Positions 34,567 to 46,735 of a stretch of DNA of 64,000 bases are shown here, piece after piece. The stretch is from Penicillium oxalicum. Lineage: Eukaryota; Ascomycota; Eurotiomycetes; Eurotiales; Aspergillaceae. The position numbers and the translations under genes are program-made. Every line of letters begins with the position of its first letter. Within the stretch, counting starts at the first letter, position 1. Where the stretch lies: the NCBI RefSeq assembly GCF_001723175.1, contig NC_064652.1, positions 3,286,001-3,350,000 of the forward strand, in the 5' to 3' direction. The notes under the pieces were generated by a model. That model saw only the letters and a list, made by a program, of their open reading frames with translations. It did no database searches and was not told where the DNA came from.

Positions 34567-35766
34567 TAATGCCAAAATACTCAACATACAGTCAGGCTAC
34601 AGCTCATCACTTCTCCGGGGATACGAGCAACCGTACCTTACTCCCTGGCTCTGGAGGATTGTCCATGATCGTGTGTTGAGAGAAAGAACCAGCGTGGACA
34701 CCTAATGAGAAAGAAAAGTTGAATGATCGCCTAGGCTCCGAATCTGGCCTAGGGTGCAGTAGACATTGTGGAGGTATACTCAACATTTGTTAACAATGTG
34801 TGAGGGGCTGAATTGAGGTCAAGTAACGGGATACATACTGTGAATAGAGTATGAAATTCTATCCTGTATCGAAGTCGCAAACTCTACAGTACTTTAGATT
34901 TCCAGCATCGTAATGCGGAGCATGCATGCGGAATGGACCACCAACCTCGCAAATTCATTGCCAATATCAAATGTGCAACAGAGAAAACAGCCGGGATGCC
35001 AGCAACCTTCGGTGTATCCCCGTGGCTAAACCCATGCCGCCCTGATACATGGGTATATGGGTAGCTGCAAATCAGAATTCCGGTACTGCATTGTACCTCA
35101 ACGTCTATCAAGATATCGCCACTCTCTGGACTTCGGGGTCCAGTGACGGGGCAGGCCGTACGCGCCAGGTCTTTCCGTATAAGTTTCCTAACTCACAAAA
35201 GTTACATCTTGCTGCCGGACTGATGTTGGCCATCGCCCTTTCTACCATTGCAGGTTCAGGCTCGACCTCCGAAAATGACCTACCATAGATCTGCCCACGA
35301 AAGCCAGATGGAATATAACCAGAGGGAGTGCGACCTGTTCCAACTTACGACGAGCCATTTCTTAAAGTCATTACCCACGCTTCTCTCTTGAACTATCTTC
35401 AACTACCTTTTTGTTAATTCATTTGTTGGCACTCTGTACATATCCTTTGGTAGTACGAATAGGGATCGAGCAATTAGATATCTGGGAAGTGTCTGCTGGA
35501 GCCTGATGAGTAAAGGTGAAGAGACCCACGAAATGTATGTACAACTCCATCTGAGTCTATTCAATCCGTTCAAACTTCGGCAGGGCTGGAATGTGGCAGT
35601 GGGGCAGGGGCCAAGATGGGTGTTGGCCCATGTTGAGCTGCTCAGCGGACAAAGCCATGGGCATGTTATTTATCGAGAGCGGTGGAAAGCCTTGTAGCGT
35701 TCCGAGTTTGCTGTATTCTATCGAAATTTGAGTATTCTGGTGCAATATGGGCTCTTCTCATGCAAA
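34567..35766. other. No recognisable gene
   Basis: Spacer between the Myb-like gene and the 3' end of the DUF2841 gene. Short frames such as 35049-35288 and 35506-35697 show nothing recognisable. Confidence 0.4.
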
Positions 35767-37503
35767 CTATGGGACCCGGGCGGTTTGAAGTTGATCCGAC
35801 GAAGACCAGAAAAGAGTAGAATCCAAGACTTCGCCTGGAATGTATCCAGGCTGTAACCAGACGGTGGGAAAGCTTCGCTGAAGGGGGTAGGATGGCAAAG
35901 TCGAAATAGCTGTGACCGCTTGCTCATTAGTTGACGTCGAAGTTATTGGTACGTTCTTGTTGATCGCCTCACCTAGATTTGGTGTTACTACTTTCCTATC
36001 GGCACTGGTCTCACCACCGTTCTCCCCGCCGTACTTGACGTAGACAACAGTATTCACACCTGTGACAACCTCCATTAGCTTCACACTAGACAACGCATCT
36101 CCAGCGTGTAAGCTTACCAATTTCACCCCTCTCATAGCGCTCCTCTATCTTGCGCACGTGAAGAATTTCATAGAGGATCTCCACATAAAATTGTGGCTTC
36201 ACACTCCGCTGGATATCGCCAGCGATGACCTTTAGATTCTCAGCAGTGATTCCCCGGTTTCCAAGATTGCGGATAATATGCAGCAGAAGCTTGATGCGAT
36301 CTGTGAGAAACTGTGAGTAAAACTCAAAATGGATAGGACAAGATGGTTTAATATACAATCCTTGATCAGGTGGTCTGGCTCTTTGTGTATGACACCTTCG
36401 GGCCACCACTCGGGCTTGGTTTCCTCTGGGTCGCCTGTGGCTTGAGCCGAGCCTGGCGGGGGCTTTCCACCGCTGTACGGGTGTTGGACCTGCTTGTGAG
36501 GCTCGATGAATTTGATGAATGCCTTGGCAACCGTGCAGCAGTTGCGTTGCTGGAATTGCTCGAATGCACCCTTGTAATATTTGATAACCATTTGTGTGTC
36601 TGCAAGACGTATGGGAGTCATTTTGTCATTGCCCGAGCCATTGCTGTCAGCGTGCAGAATTGTGTGATCTGATTGCTCGACGGCTGACGTGGGAGCTATC
36701 GGCCCTTGCTCCTTGGCTCCTCCTTCGATCATTGGCGTCCTTGTCATCCCAGGGCACTGCTCTTCTCCGCCCTTTCGTCTGGGTTCGTGACTTATGACAT
36801 TCATTGTTATGCTAGGACCTGGGGCGCCAGAATTTAGCCAGGATACTGAATACTGCACGTGAAGTGTCTAGACATACCATATTCACCCCGTTCGAAACGC
36901 TCTTCCATCTCGCGTACCCACAAAATGTCATATATAATGTTCAGATAGGAGAAGGGTCGCAAACGATCCCTGATACGGCCAGCGACTTCCTTAAGCTTTT
37001 CGGCAGTGACGCCCTGGTTTCCAAGCTTGCGAATAATGTGTAACAGTAGTTTGATGCGGGCTAGAGAATAGTGGGATTCAGCGTGGATACCTAGAAAATA
37101 TCCGGAACAACGTACACTCTTTTCCCAGGTGTTCCGGGGCTTTGTGCACCACACTCATTGGCCACCACTCAGGCTTGGTCTTTTCAGGATCGCCTTTGGT
37201 ACCGGGAGCCGATCCCCGAGGAGCCTTGCCGCCGTTATACGGGTGTTGGTCCCGTTTGTGAGGTTGAATGAATTTGATGAATGCGTTTAGGACCACGTTG
37301 CAATTATCTTGTAAGAAGACCTCGAAGGCACCCTTATAGTAATCCGTCACCTTCTCGGTATCCCCAACACAGAGTGAAAGCATCAGGCCGGAATTATTCC
37401 CAGAGCAGTCGCCGCTCTCGGAATCGACACCTCCCAGGCGGCGCCTCACGTGGCGGGTTGACGCATCGAGCATTGCTATACGCCACGTTATAAAACTCAT
37501 CAT
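35767..37503 (-). CDS. Tandem DUF2841 (HrmA-like) protein, five exons
   Basis: Exons 37503-37116, 37060-36878, 36818-36357, 36300-36118 and 36059-35767. All four introns (55-59 bp) interrupt in phase 1 and have usable GT/AG signals. The frame stays open for 502 aa. It holds two DUF2841 domains: YYKGAFEVFLQDN then FIKFIQPHKRDQHPYNGG and KPEWWP, and YYKGAFEQFQQRN then FIKFIEPHKQVQHPYSGG and KPEWWP. Each is followed by a separate 183-bp exon (RIKLLLHIIRxLGNxG). The repeated exon plan shows internal gene duplication and fusion. A Ser/Thr-rich tail (35767-36059) ends the protein. DUF2841 is the domain of Aspergillus fumigatus HrmA, a subtelomeric regulator of colony and hypoxia morphology with no proven biochemistry. 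Alternatively these are two adjacent genes; the perfect phase argues for one. Confidence 0.8.
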
Positions 37504-40269
37504 GTGCTACAAATCTCTATTAAATACGTACTGATTTCAGGTTCCTCACTAAGGATCTCCAGAAATTTCCAGCAGACATTAGGAGTGAAAAGAGTTGAAC
37601 GATGTTGCCGGATAGAAGCAGACTCGACGATATTCAGCTCTCCCATATGATCGAGATATATTGCAGCATAGTCGCCGAAGGGAAGATTGGCTAAAGTGTG
37701 CGAGTTTATCGCAGGCTAGGTTCCATAAGCATCGGTCCAGCACAGATTGAATAAGCTGTTCTTACTGTAGCACGATCCCGCCCCAGTGGGCTTTCACAGG
37801 AGGTTGAGGCAGTCCGCTTCATGGCACCAGTGAAAGTGATTATCTCTGGGAAAATGGAATGGAACTGAGAAACCCCCAGTCTCTTGCTTCGATGAGATAG
37901 GCGTGAAGAGAGACGTGGCTAGGGTTGTGTGCTGTATAGACAATACTCTGGCAATTTGCGATGTCTGGTGGTGGGGAGGATTGTCAAGCCTTGAATAGCG
38001 AGAGGATGACGATTTATAGATTGGGATTTTTCTCACTTATGCCAAAAAGAGATACCCCTACCCCTTGACTCGTTCCCTCTGATCCTGCATTGGGCTTGCA
38101 TTTGGAACTGCCAATAGTGAGGCTATCCCACGGAGGTCTGAATTAGCTCCGCAAAAGTTCTTTATATGCACCGTGCGCGGATTCCCATACAATTGTAGCA
38201 TTTTATTAGATGATTGAATAGCTGAGGCGCCCGGGGTCTTCCTCGCATAATTTCCACAGGCCGGCGTTTCTGGGGCCTACTCTGCCAATCTGTTCCAGTT
38301 TACCCCCCCCTCCCCCCTATCACTTGCCTACCACTTTTTACGGGGCCTCAATCCTGGTCCACTTCTGCCGCTACGGAAAAAAAGTACCAGTCTCCTGCAT
38401 GAGAGTCGATCTAGACAAAGACTGATTCTTCCAATCACCTTCTCAGGTAGGTACAAAGGTTTTCAACTTGAGAGCCTGGATGTCACGGGATTCATGTTCC
38501 CTCTCAGACCGTTTTTGACGCCCTAGTCAGTCCAAGTGGGACTGGACCATTTAGGTTCATATTGCAGCACCAATCCAATCCTTGTCAACTTAATTGAAGA
38601 CGCTACCATAAGGAATCAGTTGTTGAGCTCTCGCATGTCTGGCATCCTGTCCCATCACTTCTTTATTGGAAACAAAAACTTAGGCTGGCTCTCACTGAAG
38701 GAATTTGAAATTTTCAGTTCGCTCTGGCGCAGGCAAAGCCACTGATGTCCCTATGAAAGCTTTCACATCACCACTCAGAATCTTGGATACATTATTTAAT
38801 TTGATCTTAAGATCCCAGGAGACTGTCTTGCGACTGCGGGGATTGCCAGCACTATTCCTACAACCTGAGTATCAGCACGGGCCAGAACATGCGTGGACTA
38901 TGCGTCCTGACCTGATTTACAGTTCAATTTTGACTAACCTGTTGAATTACCTGATATAATGGCGCTATGTATCGCCTTGCATTAGCGTTTCGAACTGAAT
39001 TGATTTACTGCCATCATCTCTCATCCGTCGCCCCTGCCAGGTCAAGGCTGATCTTGTTCTTAAGCACAGGTAAAATCCCTGTCTGGTATTTCCACATGTT
39101 CCCATAGTAGGCTGTATCATATCGTTAAGAGCACAGGCCACATCCGGTCTAGATTATAGTATTTGATAAATGGCCTCCACCAGAGCAGACAGAAATACCA
39201 ACAACTTAAATAGTCCTTTGTCGCCTCTACTGGTCTCTGAATAGCACTGTTCTCTAGAAAGGAATTCTATATATCACTCAATTCTCATCATTCAATCCTC
39301 ACAATTTTTTGATTGATATGTGCTTATCTGAGCCCCCTTTCAACATGGCCCGAGGCGCGTACGACACCACTGGTGTTAAAAAACCAGGAGCACCACCACC
39401 GCCACCGAAATGACTCAGCATCAATACAGCGATATTACATCAGTACGTCTGTACAAGCTACACTGTCGACATAGATTCTGACCAATAATTGATCGACATA
39501 GTTTGAATTTAATGGTCTCTGAGGGTCGACATATTAACTTGCTGAGTTAACATGCGGCCGTCCATGCTAGGTTGTGCATGAAATCTATATTAGTAGCAGG
39601 GCTGCCATTATATCTGGTTGCCTTGTGCTGAAGAGAATTGACATTCTTGGCATCAAAGAACGGACAGCCATTGAAAGACCCATTCTTCACCAATTTTTAA
39701 GGCTCTCAAATGATCAATCACTATGGCCCGTTGTTTGTGTATATATGGTGTTGACGTACTATTGTGTGGTTGGCAATGACAGGGATTATATCAGGCTTGG
39801 TTTTCCGGCAACAATCTAATCCATATCAATTCAATCCAACCAAACACCTGAGCCTTGCCTGAGCTACACAGGTTCTCGATCTCTTGCATCCAGTCGCATT
39901 ATTTTCAAGGTTTCCTCGGCCCTTGACATTTCCGTTTTCCCTTCATGTAAAGAGTCGGAGAGTGCTTGCAGCTTCCCACAGCTCCACTTGGCTTTCACCA
40001 CAGCGGAGGTCACCCTTATCTCCTTTCACCCGTTCCAGGACTTTACTTCATAAGAACCATCGTGGAAGAATCTGATGTACAGGTTATTTGGGCCCATTCA
40101 ACGTTATTGAAAATGATAGACTCGCCATATCTCAGCTTGATAACTTCAACTTGTCGGATTTAATATACCTCATCTTTGTATCAGGCTCATAGGAATGGGC
40201 ACGGTGATCCTGGTCCTCCACGAGCTTCCAGGCTCTACTATGCTTGCCTCTATGGGCCTGTAGCACCCA
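37504..40269. other. Long intergenic stretch; one tiny proline-tailed ORF
   Basis: No recognisable gene in 2.7 kb. A 22-codon frame at 39345-39413 (MARGAYDTTGVKK, ending in a run of five prolines then K) is noted but unsupported. C- and T-rich runs occur near 38300. Confidence 0.35.
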
Positions 40270-40431
40270 TACGGGATCTTATCGCCAAGGGATAGGATGT
40301 CAACGCGCAGAGTGGCGAGTACGGCAACGTTCTCCAGGCCGCCTCGTCGGGAGGCCATCAAGAGATTGTCAAACTGCTCTTAGACAAGGGAGCGGAAGTC
40401 TACGCGCGGGGCGGCGAATGTGCCTAATTAA
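40270..40431 (+). pseudogene. Ankyrin-repeat relic (NLR-type C-terminus)
   Basis: The frame reads DVNAQSGEYGNVLQAASSGG then HQEIVKLLLDKGAEVYARGG, one and a half ankyrin repeats of the type at the C-terminus of fungal NACHT-ankyrin receptors. A TAG interrupts just upstream (AKG-stop-DVN) and TAA follows. No NACHT or other ankyrin sequence flanks it. Confidence 0.65.
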
Positions 40432-40731
40432 TAACAATCGGCGAGTTTTCTTCTGTCCTGTCAGCGGCCCTGATGAATCCAAATCAGATGTGAGTCTCAC
40501 ATGTATCTGAAAAAAGGATGGAACTCAGGACTCAGGACTTAACTTGCCATTATTCTCTCTCTGCGCGGTTGTCAAATGCGGTCGAGAAGTGCGTAAGTCC
40601 ATCTTACTGTGCGCCTCTTATTGCCTTAATCCTTACTAGGAAAGTATGTTGCGCTCAGATTCGTAATTCCGGTGCTGGTAAAATGGCGGCCGCTTCCTGC
40701 GTCGCGCTAACCGTCTCATGGAGTAAGAGGG

Positions 40732-40927
40732 TATCGTTCGTGTCGGTTAGCCGTAGGCTGCTTCTGGCGCCTGCCCTGAATGTCTTCCCTTCGGGTCCCT
40801 TGGGGTATGCCCAAGTACACCGAAACGCACGTGACAACGCTAATCCCTAGTGTCCGCAGAATGATTGGTTCACGGTCGTCACTCAAATAACTGCGGCCCC
40901 CGCGCTTCTTTGAGGTCCGTAACATAT
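40732..40927 (-). repeat. LTR-like dispersed repeat, copy 1
   Basis: 196 bp nearly identical to the reverse complement of 60691-60886. In the minus orientation it begins TGTTACGGACCTCAAAGAAG, as many fungal Gypsy LTRs begin TGTTACGG. The other end has no clear CA. No internal retrotransposon sequence is present, so it may be a solo or partial LTR. Confidence 0.65.
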
Positions 40928-41005
40928 CTGAGCTTGACCTGAAGAACCATCTATGCACTCCATCTACTCCATTAGAACCTAAAACAGATAGTAAGAAAAT
41001 TGGTG

Positions 41006-41335
41006 TTTAGAAAAGTTGGGTTTAGAAAAGTTGGGTTTAGAAAAGTGGGGTTTAGAAAAGTGGGGTTTAGAAAAGTTGGGTTTAGAAAAGTTGGGTTTAG
41101 AAAAGTTGGGTTTAGAAAAGTTGGGTTTAGAAAAGTTGGGTTTAGAAAAGTTGGGTTTAGAAAAGTTGGGTTTAGAAAAGTGGGGTTTAGAAAAGTGAGG
41201 TTTAGAAAAGTTGGGTTTAGAAAAGTGGGGTTTAGAAAAGTTGGGTTTAGAAAAGTTGGGTTTAGAAAAGTTGGGTTTAGAAAAGTGGGGTTTAGAAAAG
41301 TGGGGTTTAGAAAAGTGGGTCTAGAAAAGTCGAGT
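41006..41335. repeat. 15-bp minisatellite, about 22 units
   Basis: Unit TTTAGAAAAGTTGGG (T/G at position 12) from 41006, last unit degenerate. The 15-bp period keeps frames open on both strands (VGFRK or NPTFL cycles), so long ORFs here are artefacts of the repeat. Confidence 0.95.
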
Positions 41336-42176
41336 AGCGCTTCTGGTATTGTCATACTGTGAACGAATGCAGTCGATTGACAAGGATATTAACAGTAGAC
41401 GCAATCAATAGCGCATCAGCATTTCAAAATATAGACAGTACCCAAGCGATTTCCTCTATAATGCGCCAAAATAGTTCCAGGTGGAAGCATAGGAAATGTC
41501 AAAGCCCGGCAACAGGTAACATATTATACCAGATTTAGTATATAGCAAATAAATAGAGATGCTGCCCTTTCGTTGAATACCAAAGACCGCTTACAGACGC
41601 AGTTAATCAGAAAGAAGAAGCAGCCTTCTCTCCCCATCTCTCTCCATAGTCTCCCCTGATCTTAGCGTAGTCTTAATCAATAGTTACACCGAGGCTTTGC
41701 GTACATTACGCTAGTCCGTGGATATGATAGTGGCACTAGTGCAGTAGTATTGAGATTGACGTGTTCGAGTTTGATACGACGATTCTGCTAGGCTCCAACT
41801 CAAGGAGACCTCTTGATGTCGTATAAGCGTATCCAGAAGTCCCTAAGCCTCGAAAATGCTACTGACCTCGTATATATATCTAGGGCATTATCCTGCAAAC
41901 GGTCAGAGCCTTTTTTGATATCGCTTTCTCACATCGTGCAATTTATAAGAACAAGTTTATCCTCCTGTATGCTCTCTTTTGCAGAGGTACGCGATAGTCG
42001 TTTGAAACTGACGAAATTACAGACGGGAAAAGCATAGCAACAGTCCCACGCACAAGTTATCAGGCTTGCCCACCGCAAACATAGACCCTTGCCGGTCCAT
42101 AAGACGTCCTAGGTCATCCTTTCCCTTTACGTACCCTGGCTCGGATAGAGACTGACATAGAAGCTAGGCTTCCACA
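41336..42176. other. No recognisable gene
   Basis: AT-rich spacer. The 41813-42037 frame has no recognisable domain. Confidence 0.4.
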
Positions 42177-42368
42177 ATGCCAAATAAGTACGAGGTCTGC
42201 ACACAGGAGCGCGTGCGATACTCGTGCTATCATGAAAAAGATGGTCAATTCGTTAAGTGTGCTAAACACGCGGAGAAAGATGAGCGATGCTCAAGCTTGT
42301 CGATCAAGTATGTAGTAGTTAAGACTTCAACACACAGTTGCAGGGCTTGTTCAAAAAGTGAGGGTTGA
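42177..42368 (+). CDS. Small cysteine-rich hypothetical protein
   Basis: 63 aa from ATG 42177, with cysteines at roughly 8, 17, 28, 38, 55 and 58 (YSCYHEKDGQFVKCAKHAEK, HSCRACSK). The pattern resembles small fungal proteins with a C-x-C/H core and a terminal C-x-x-C, possibly zinc-binding. No signal peptide. It converges on the kinase-like gene. Confidence 0.5.
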   Translation: MPNKYEVCTQERVRYSCYHEKDGQFVKCAKHAEKDERCSSLSIKYVVVKTSTHSCRACSKSEG

Positions 42369-42418
42369 ACTGGATGTACGCGCCCACTGGAGATAAAGAC
42401 AGATAGCAAGGAGAAATT

Positions 42419-43225
42419 TCAGCGTTTTCCTATCCCTGAACCGTCCTCAAACTTCTTCACTAGGCTTATAAGTTCTTCGCTTGATTCCTCTGCCCCCACA
42501 TGTTCCTTAACAACCGCGACCTCAAAGTCAAAGACAATCGCGCCGTGATCCGTCATGAGAAAATTGTACCTGTTGAGGTCGCGATGGAGGATACCGTAGT
42601 CATGAAGGAGTCGAGCGGTTATTTGGCAATCTTCAAGATCTCCTGAGCCTGGCGTGCTCCCGGCGATATCTTCCATCAACAAACCAATCGTTCGGTTTAT
42701 CGTTCCTTCATAAGCGTACCCAATCACCTTAGGAGCAAGGGGGAAGCCACGGGACGCTAATAAAGCGTATGTTGATACCTCCCGCTGTAGCGCTGGCACC
42801 TCATGTCGAAACCTGGCGATTTTCAAAACCAACGTTTTGTCACCTAACACCACTCTGGAGACGCGATCGCTAATCCGAGAAAAAGGCACAAGATCTAAGA
42901 TATTGAAGTATGGCGCATCTTTGCCATGAATGACCGCGGTGTTTAAGGAGTGTGGTGGAAATTCGTCGACAGTGGTCTCAATAACACCCTTTGGGGTTTT
43001 CCGGATAGTAAGTGTTGTCCAATCTCCGTTCCAATTTGGAACTGCTCTCAGGTTTGAGAGAATTCGGGAACCATCTGTGCGTTCCTCTGAAGGGATTATG
43101 TCCTCGTGTAACACCGACACGTACACAATTCGAGACTTCCTTCGAATTCGGTAGAGAAAGTCATTATCCTCAAGATCAAGGGAGAGAACTTCCTCCTGTC
43201 CACACATTGTGAAAGAACGAAGCAC
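42419..43225 (-). CDS. Protein-kinase-like protein (fungal APH/kinase family)
   Basis: Open for 268 codons. Start at 43225 or at the second Met, 43207 (MCGQEEVLS). Residues about 130-150 include the lysine-containing DKTLVLKIARF strand, then EVSTYALLASRGFPLAPKV. The catalytic loop is LHRDLNRYNFLM and the metal loop is FDFE, where kinases have DFG. The HRD-x4-N residues are kept and the change of DFG to DFE is common in aminoglycoside-phosphotransferase-like fungal families. Length is short for a full kinase, with a divergent N-terminal half. Substrate unknown. Upstream lie two CACGTG boxes in an 18-bp repeat. Confidence 0.7.
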   Translation of the reverse strand: MLRSFTMCGQEEVLSLDLEDNDFLYRIRRKSRIVYVSVLHEDIIPSEERTDGSRILSNLRAVPNWNGDWTTLTIRKTPKGVIETTVDEFPPHSLNTAVIHGKDAPYFNILDLVPFSRISDRVSRVVLGDKTLVLKIARFRHEVPALQREVSTYALLASRGFPLAPKVIGYAYEGTINRTIGLLMEDIAGSTPGSGDLEDCQITARLLHDYGILHRDLNRYNFLMTDHGAIVFDFEVAVVKEHVGAEESSEELISLVKKFEDGSGIGKR

Positions 43226-43276
43226 GGTGAACTTCGGAGTGTAACCCAGTCGAAAGATTATAGGTTTGGATGATGT

Positions 43277-43320
43277 GTTGCTAGCGCACGTGATGTTGCT
43301 AGCGCACGTGATGTTGCTCG
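43277..43320. promoter_or_regulatory. 18-bp direct repeat with two CACGTG boxes
   Basis: GTTGCTAGCGCACGTGAT occurs at 43277-43294 and 43295-43312, followed by a partial third. The CACGTG palindromes are at 43287-43292 and 43305-43310, 52-80 bp upstream of the kinase-like ORF. CACGTG is the core site of bHLH regulators. Confidence 0.6.
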
Positions 43321-43609
43321 TCTGTCGGAACGTAGCAGGTGGATACCCGGAAGGAGGGAACTATCTACCGCCGAGATTGTACTAGTGACTTCCAAATTGC
43401 TAGCTACAGGATCTCCACATCAGCCAGTTTCGATTTGTCCCTTAAACTACCTGGGCCTCTGGGGGGTGTTAGCGCCTATTTCGCCAAAAGTTGGGCTCCG
43501 AGGCGGGTCAAGTAGGTTTAACTGCATTTGTTTAAAAAGAACAGTGGACTGATGCACGGAAACTATGGTCCTTCCTTGAATAAAGCTTGTTCCCTGCGGT
43601 TGACCTTAA

Positions 43610-45506
43610 TTGTATCGTAAGCAACCCTTCTTTCCTACTATAGAGGGACCTTCATCTTCGACCCTCAGAAACCTACAGGCAGCTGTTCAAGAGGTTATTA
43701 AAGTCCGAGACGTTCACAGCCTTATCTTCAAGGATTCAGATGTTCTGGGCTCACGAGCACTCGATCAATCAAAAGTCAACAATCTAGTGCACAAATTCAA
43801 GCATGAAGGATGTCGCTGACTCGATTCTTTGACTTGGATTCTTTGCATGATGGCTCGCTTGGACTTTGAGGTTTTGTGGTCACAAACTACTGTGAGAGGG
43901 GATCAAATCGAAACAGGTGATCCATTGGAAGTGAAGCTTCCAGTGGGGTACCGGCTTCCTTGCTTACAAGGCCAGCATCGAATTGCAGCCGCTTTGAGCT
44001 GGCTTGATCTAACGGACATATGGTGGAATTTCATCATATATGACATTAGAAAGCTCGACAACGAATGCAAAAACAGATTACGAGAGTCAGAAACCGGCTT
44101 TCAAGCATTTAGTGACGGGGATATCTTTCAAAACGTCGGACATTGCAAACTGCTAGGACAAGAACAGGCATCGTCTGAGTGGCTTGCAAAATGGTCACAA
44201 ACTAAATATCGAGAATTCCATCGTGTCTATAAGCCTCGACAGAATGTTGAGGAATTTCAAGCTTTGGGCAAGAAATTGGACGACCTTCTATCCCTTCCCG
44301 CTTTATGGCCAGCGTGGCTGATGGGCACTCATCTAGCCAGCTTGCGTTGTCCACAGGTACTGTATTGGTTCAGTTTCACAGCTTTTTGAGTCAAAAATAG
44401 ATTTACAGCAAGCTGACTGTGATTAGGAACTTCCAGCGACTTACCTTGGAAAGATATATGACGCTTGGCATACTTTAACTTGCACCCACTACTCCTTTCT
44501 GGATCGCAGAACCGTGGAGCTGCTAGGTAGAAGGCCGATGCCCTAGCATCTCAATCGCCGATAGGAATACTATCATTCAGTACTTCCAGGATAGGAGTCT
44601 CTTTCCTCTTGTGAACGATCCAGTATCGAGGTTACAACAACAAGAAGCCTGTATATCGCATTAAGCTATCATCCCTTCGCTAAAAACCTTTCTTTAGAAT
44701 ACAAAATACCTCAAGCCCTTGACTGACGTGATAAAAAAGATCCTGCCACCGGGATCCAAGAAGACCATCAAAAAGACAATGCTACAATATCACACTACTA
44801 ATTCTGGCTCAGCGGCATTGGTGCAAGTCTCTGAGAACGAATTTAACAAAGTCTGCGTTCTGGAGCGTTAAGCCTTTGAGTCGGCATGTCGCTAGGTTCT
44901 GCTTTTTGCGATGCGTCACTTTTTCGGCCTCACTGAGACAACTCCTCTTGAATACACTTATAACTATCGAAGTCAGCTAATCTACGATCGCTAAGAGCTT
45001 TGGAGAAGACTTGACGATTTGTGTACTAGGGTGGGCTTTGTTCTTCCCTGGTCGAAGAGGCCTCGACCCTCAAGTGACACACTTGCCGTGCACAAATTTC
45101 TCTCTCGTTTACGCCTGTCCGAGCTTTTTGAGTACGACCAGGATCTTGGATTAGAATGCATGCAAACAGTGTTGAGACTCTTGGGCACAGTGCGAGAACG
45201 CAATATTGAGACACCGAGGCCAATGTAAAGTGTGGATATGAGTATCGAGTGGTGTTTAAGAACTCGCTGTGGAATGACCGATATCGCCAGCTATTTATCA
45301 GATCGAAGGTATCTTTTCCTGCAAAAAACATCGACACACACGATAACACTCCAAGGCTGGCAATCACATCTTTCGCGATCAAGCGCGATTTCCTTCGGGT
45401 GTTCTTTGACAATCGCGAGAACGAAGAATTACGTGCTGTAACGGCATCGGATGATAGGCATCGCGGCACTTTCATGTTTCACTCTCAAATAAAGTTGACG
45501 ATATAG
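43610..45506 (+). pseudogene. DUF3723 protein, degenerate
   Basis: The reading begins near 43610 and contains the family hallmark GYRLPCLQGQHRIAAALSWL followed by WWNFIIYD. It is spliced (donor GTACTG at about 44357, acceptor GATTAG) to ELPATYLGKIYDAW. Later segments fit the family: DRNTIIQYFQDRSLFP (shifted by one base near 44540), PPGSKKTI, MRHFFGLTE and ELWRRLDDLCTRVGF. A TGA interrupts the first part (near 43818) and several stops and shifts lie between 44530 and 45000. DUF3723 is of unknown biochemistry and is a recurrent cargo gene of Starship elements. Confidence 0.7.
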
Positions 45507-45734
45507 TTAGTGCGACGCAGGTCGCTCAGGGAAGAATACCCGAAGTTGACAGGCCTGGGTCTTTTGGGTCTTCTGTGTTAATCGAGGAAGTTGTTCAGTA
45601 TTCAGCTCTCGTCACAGCATTCCAGTGAATCCAAAATTCATTATCGTATACATGCATCTTTCACTTCTCTTGTTCACCTTTGAGAGAGTTCGCCCTCTCC
45701 AAATGTTTGCTAGGCCCAGCAGCGGTCATGTGTC

Positions 45735-46735
45735 TTAAGGGTTTTTCCCCCATCGTGGGTTTTCCCTCTCTCTCTCTTCTTCCTTCTCCCTAGACTTCCC
45801 AATTCCAGTTGTCTCTCCTCTAGATTGCTTCCTTGCCTTGTAGGCCTGTAGGTCTATCAACCATTTGAGTTCTATACTACCTGTCAAAAATTCGCTCAAA
45901 ATTGGCCCTACATAATTATCGTTCATATTGAAGATCACCGGGCTATCTTCTCTGAAATCACCTACCTCTCAGAACCCGTGGGCTTGATTCTAACTAATGT
46001 CAAAGATCTGTGGCTCGCGTCTTCCGGAGAATCAGCGGCTGGAAATATGTCATTGTCTACCTTCTCATTCCCCAGGATGTGCAATGTCGACGACAAACCA
46101 TTTTCGTGCACTGTGGTCCTCATGGAAGGTTCACGAAACCGGTCCCCGCTGCCAGCAGGCTTACCAACATCGATCTTCCTATCTTGCTGAACACCCAATG
46201 GACCGTTCAGCATCACTCATAGCCTCAAAGCTTATGATATCGCTCGTCAACCGTTCTTTTGGTTCATTCTATAATTCCGTGGCTACCTGGTCCACGATTT
46301 TTGCAACTGCATAAACTGTGGTGTCTTGTAAGTCCTGGAGCACAAAGCTCGATATTCAAGGCATATAGCTGCAATACTACTGGGTTTTACTTGAGCATCC
46401 TAATACCCTATTCATAAAAGCGACCCCCCTTAAAGGTCGCTTAATCGTCTCTCAAACCCCATAAGAGTTTTCCGGCTTGGTTCGCCACGGTGGCCCTCTC
46501 CATTCAATACCTTGACCCAGACACCAGCTACTGACCTTAGACTCCTGTCCTTTTTACCCCTCAAGCTTGACTTTATCACTTCCAGAATAGCCTTTCCCAG
46601 CCAGAGTTCGAGGCAATACGATGACTGGGCGCCAGGAACCCTTTCTGAAAGTAAGTTATCATACAAGGATATGATTTGCATTTCGATCTTTGGGTTGGAA
46701 ACAGATCTGACGTCTTTGTCAGTGCACCGAGACAC
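45735..46735 (-). pseudogene. Decayed minus-strand coding stretch, unidentified
   Basis: Protein-like minus frames lie in sequence: 46735-46430 (NPKIEMQIISLYDNLLSERV), about 46320-46200 (VDQVATEL, stop, NEPKERL), 46216-45962 and 45938-45735 (ILSEFLTGSIELKWLIDLQ). Neighbouring frames connect only through shifts and stops, so this appears to be a broken gene. Family not recognised. Confidence 0.3.

Noticed and set aside
40972..41362. Long ORFs with VGFRK and NPTFL repeats on opposite strands
   Set aside because: Product of the 15-bp minisatellite; pentapeptide-repeat proteins have a different A(D/N)LXX pattern.
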